From positions 1-15,107 of the forward strand of contig CAYPIE010000124.1 in NCBI GenBank assembly GCA_964410665.1: a DNA stretch of 15,107 nt. Direction: 5' to 3'. A program made the position numbers and the translations under genes. Positions within the stretch are counted from its first letter, which is position 1, and each line of letters starts with the position of its first letter. The stretch comes from CAYPIE01 sp964410665 (GTDB lineage: Bacteria; Planctomycetota; Planctomycetia; Gemmatales; Gemmataceae). Of the stretch, positions 14,118 through 15,107 are shown piece by piece. The notes beneath the pieces are model-generated. The model saw only the letters and a list, made by a program, of their open reading frames with translations. It was not told where the DNA came from and did no database searches.

Positions 14118-15107
14118 TCAGATGCTCGGGAAGCCCGGGAAATGCATGATGCCGTCGTCGTGGTTGCCAAACCAGAAGTTGGCACGATTGAGGGTGTTGT
14201 TGCCAGTGCCCCCATCTAAGAACACCAATTGGCTGCTGAAGTTCAAGATGTTCAACACATCGTCACCAGCGCCGAGTTGGACGTCCAGCTTGCCCGCATA
14301 GCCGTTTTCGATGGTCACCACATCGGGTCCTTCCTTGGTATTGATGGTGACGTCGTTGCTCGAAACGTTCCGCAGATTCAAGGTGTCATGATCGCGGCCC
14401 AGCGAGACGTTTAACTTGGCCGCGTAACCGTGCTCGAGGGTTACCATGTTGGCTCCTCGGGGGGTATTAATGTTCAGGTTTTGGCTTGAAAAGTTCTTCA
14501 CCGTCACGATGTCATTATCGAAACCTGGTAATATGTTAAGGTTTTTGACATAGGCATGCTCGATGTTCAGCGTGTCTTGGCGCAGCCCGGTCGAAATCGT
14601 GACGGTGTGGTTGTTGGAAAAGTCCCGCAGGGTTACGAAGTCAAAACCTGCAGGAGCCCGGTCCGGCTCCGTGCTAATCAGATTGGTGGTGGTGATGTCC
14701 ACATTGCCATTGGCATAGAAACGCTCAAGATGGACGACCGATCCCAGATCAATCTCCGGTCGCGCGGCAATGTCGAGGTCGATAAACGACCCGAGCGACG
14801 CATCCTTGATGGTTACATCGACCGCACGGTTGGATTCCACATCCACGAAGCCTTGCGCATAGCTGTTCTTGAGGGTGAAAGTGCTCAATTGTCCTGTCAG
14901 GGCGGGATCGTTGGCCGTGGTAACGTCGAGGGTGATCGAGGACCCGATCGAAGCGTCCTGGATCAGAAAATCGACGCCAGGGGTCTGGCCTTTTGCATCC
15001 ACGTCAACATATTCTCGGATATATGAATTCTGGACGGTGAAATCACTGGTGCCGCCTGCGAAGGAAACCTGGACGCCGCCGGGGACCGAGGAGTTCTTGA
15101 GTGTAAC
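14118..15107 (-). CDS. Planctomycete-type beta-solenoid surface protein (paralogue D), 5' end outside window
   Basis: The reading frame is open from the right edge to the stop at 14118, giving 329 C-terminal residues; the start lies beyond 15107. A GTG at 15002 is internal, because in-frame repeat sequence (SDFTVQNSYIREYVDVD) continues upstream of it. The visible part is beta-solenoid throughout. Its C-terminal half alternates two kinds of 21-residue coil, one with (E)(H/N)(A/G)YA-x-(K)L-(N/D)-(V/I) and one with N-(F/V)-S-S-(Q/N), making a regular 42-residue double unit. Aromatic Tyr and Phe/Val-Ser-Ser positions recur at fixed intervals. The cap VFLDGGTGNNTLNRANFWFG and the preceding LRDFSNN and IEHAYV segments match paralogue A. 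Exported surface protein by analogy with its neighbours; function unknown. Confidence 0.8.
   Translation of the reverse strand, partial: VTLKNSSVPGGVQVSFAGGTSDFTVQNSYIREYVDVDAKGQTPGVDFLIQDASIGSSITLDVTTANDPALTGQLSTFTLKNSYAQGFVDVESNRAVDVTIKDASLGSFIDLDIAARPEIDLGSVVHLERFYANGNVDITTTNLISTEPDRAPAGFDFVTLRDFSNNHTVTISTGLRQDTLNIEHAYVKNLNILPGFDNDIVTVKNFSSQNLNINTPRGANMVTLEHGYAAKLNVSLGRDHDTLNLRNVSSNDVTINTKEGPDVVTIENGYAGKLDVQLGAGDDVLNILNFSSQLVFLDGGTGNNTLNRANFWFGNHDDGIMHFPGFPSI

Noticed and set aside
9188..15107. Classic RTX (calcium-binding GGxGxDxUx) toxin repeats
   Set aside because: G-x-G-N-D turns recur, but at 20-23-residue spacing rather than 9, so these are solenoid coils and not nonapeptide RTX arrays.
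1..15107. tRNA or rRNA genes
   Set aside because: No cloverleaf with CCA-type ends or conserved rRNA blocks was noticed on either strand while reading; a dedicated scan was not possible.

Overview
The window looks like chromosomal DNA of a planctomycete, most likely of the Gemmatales (Gemmata/Tuwongella/Zavarzinella-like). The strongest pointer is a set of minus-strand genes whose products begin with a short LE(A/T)(F/C)E(D/E)R-x-(T/V)PA-type motif followed by Asn/Asp/Gly-rich beta-repeats, a style common in that group. Genus is not resolved from sequence alone.

Left part (1-9105): remains or core of a tailed-phage-like element. A plus-strand head operon holds an HK97-fold major capsid protein (120-1322), two small structural-type proteins (1363-1872, 1896-2396), a membrane-anchored coiled-coil protein (2417-2875), a gp6-like head-tail connector (2859-3698) and a small head-completion-type protein (3707-4144). 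A large minus-strand MASE1-PAS hybrid histidine kinase (4131-6758) follows, overlapping the last head gene tail to tail. Divergent from the kinase is a tight plus-strand operon: a ParB-like protein (6815-7414), an ABC-type ATPase fused to a GNAT-like domain (7451-8602) and a terminase-small-subunit-like protein (8614-9105). No large terminase, portal, protease, tail, integrase or lysis gene is recognised in the window, so the element is cut by the window edge, rearranged, or tail-less.

Right part (9128-15107): four tandem minus-strand paralogues encoding secreted or surface-type beta-solenoid proteins (9188-10210, 11056-11784, 12265-13602, 14118 to beyond the right edge). Each looks like a separate transcription unit. 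Each has a GC-rich stem-loop without a T-tract just after its stop codon, and the three with visible 5' ends have a long leader (about 150 nt) below a shared promoter-like TTGAAAA element in an AT-rich block.

The two halves are tied together by a 330-bp direct repeat (8831-9160 and 10679-11008, three differences seen). It carries the 3' half of the terminase-like gene plus the stem-loop and brackets the first solenoid gene with its control region. This suggests the solenoid array grew or moved by recombination at the end of the phage-like operon, and that the first solenoid gene could be lost or circularised through the repeats.
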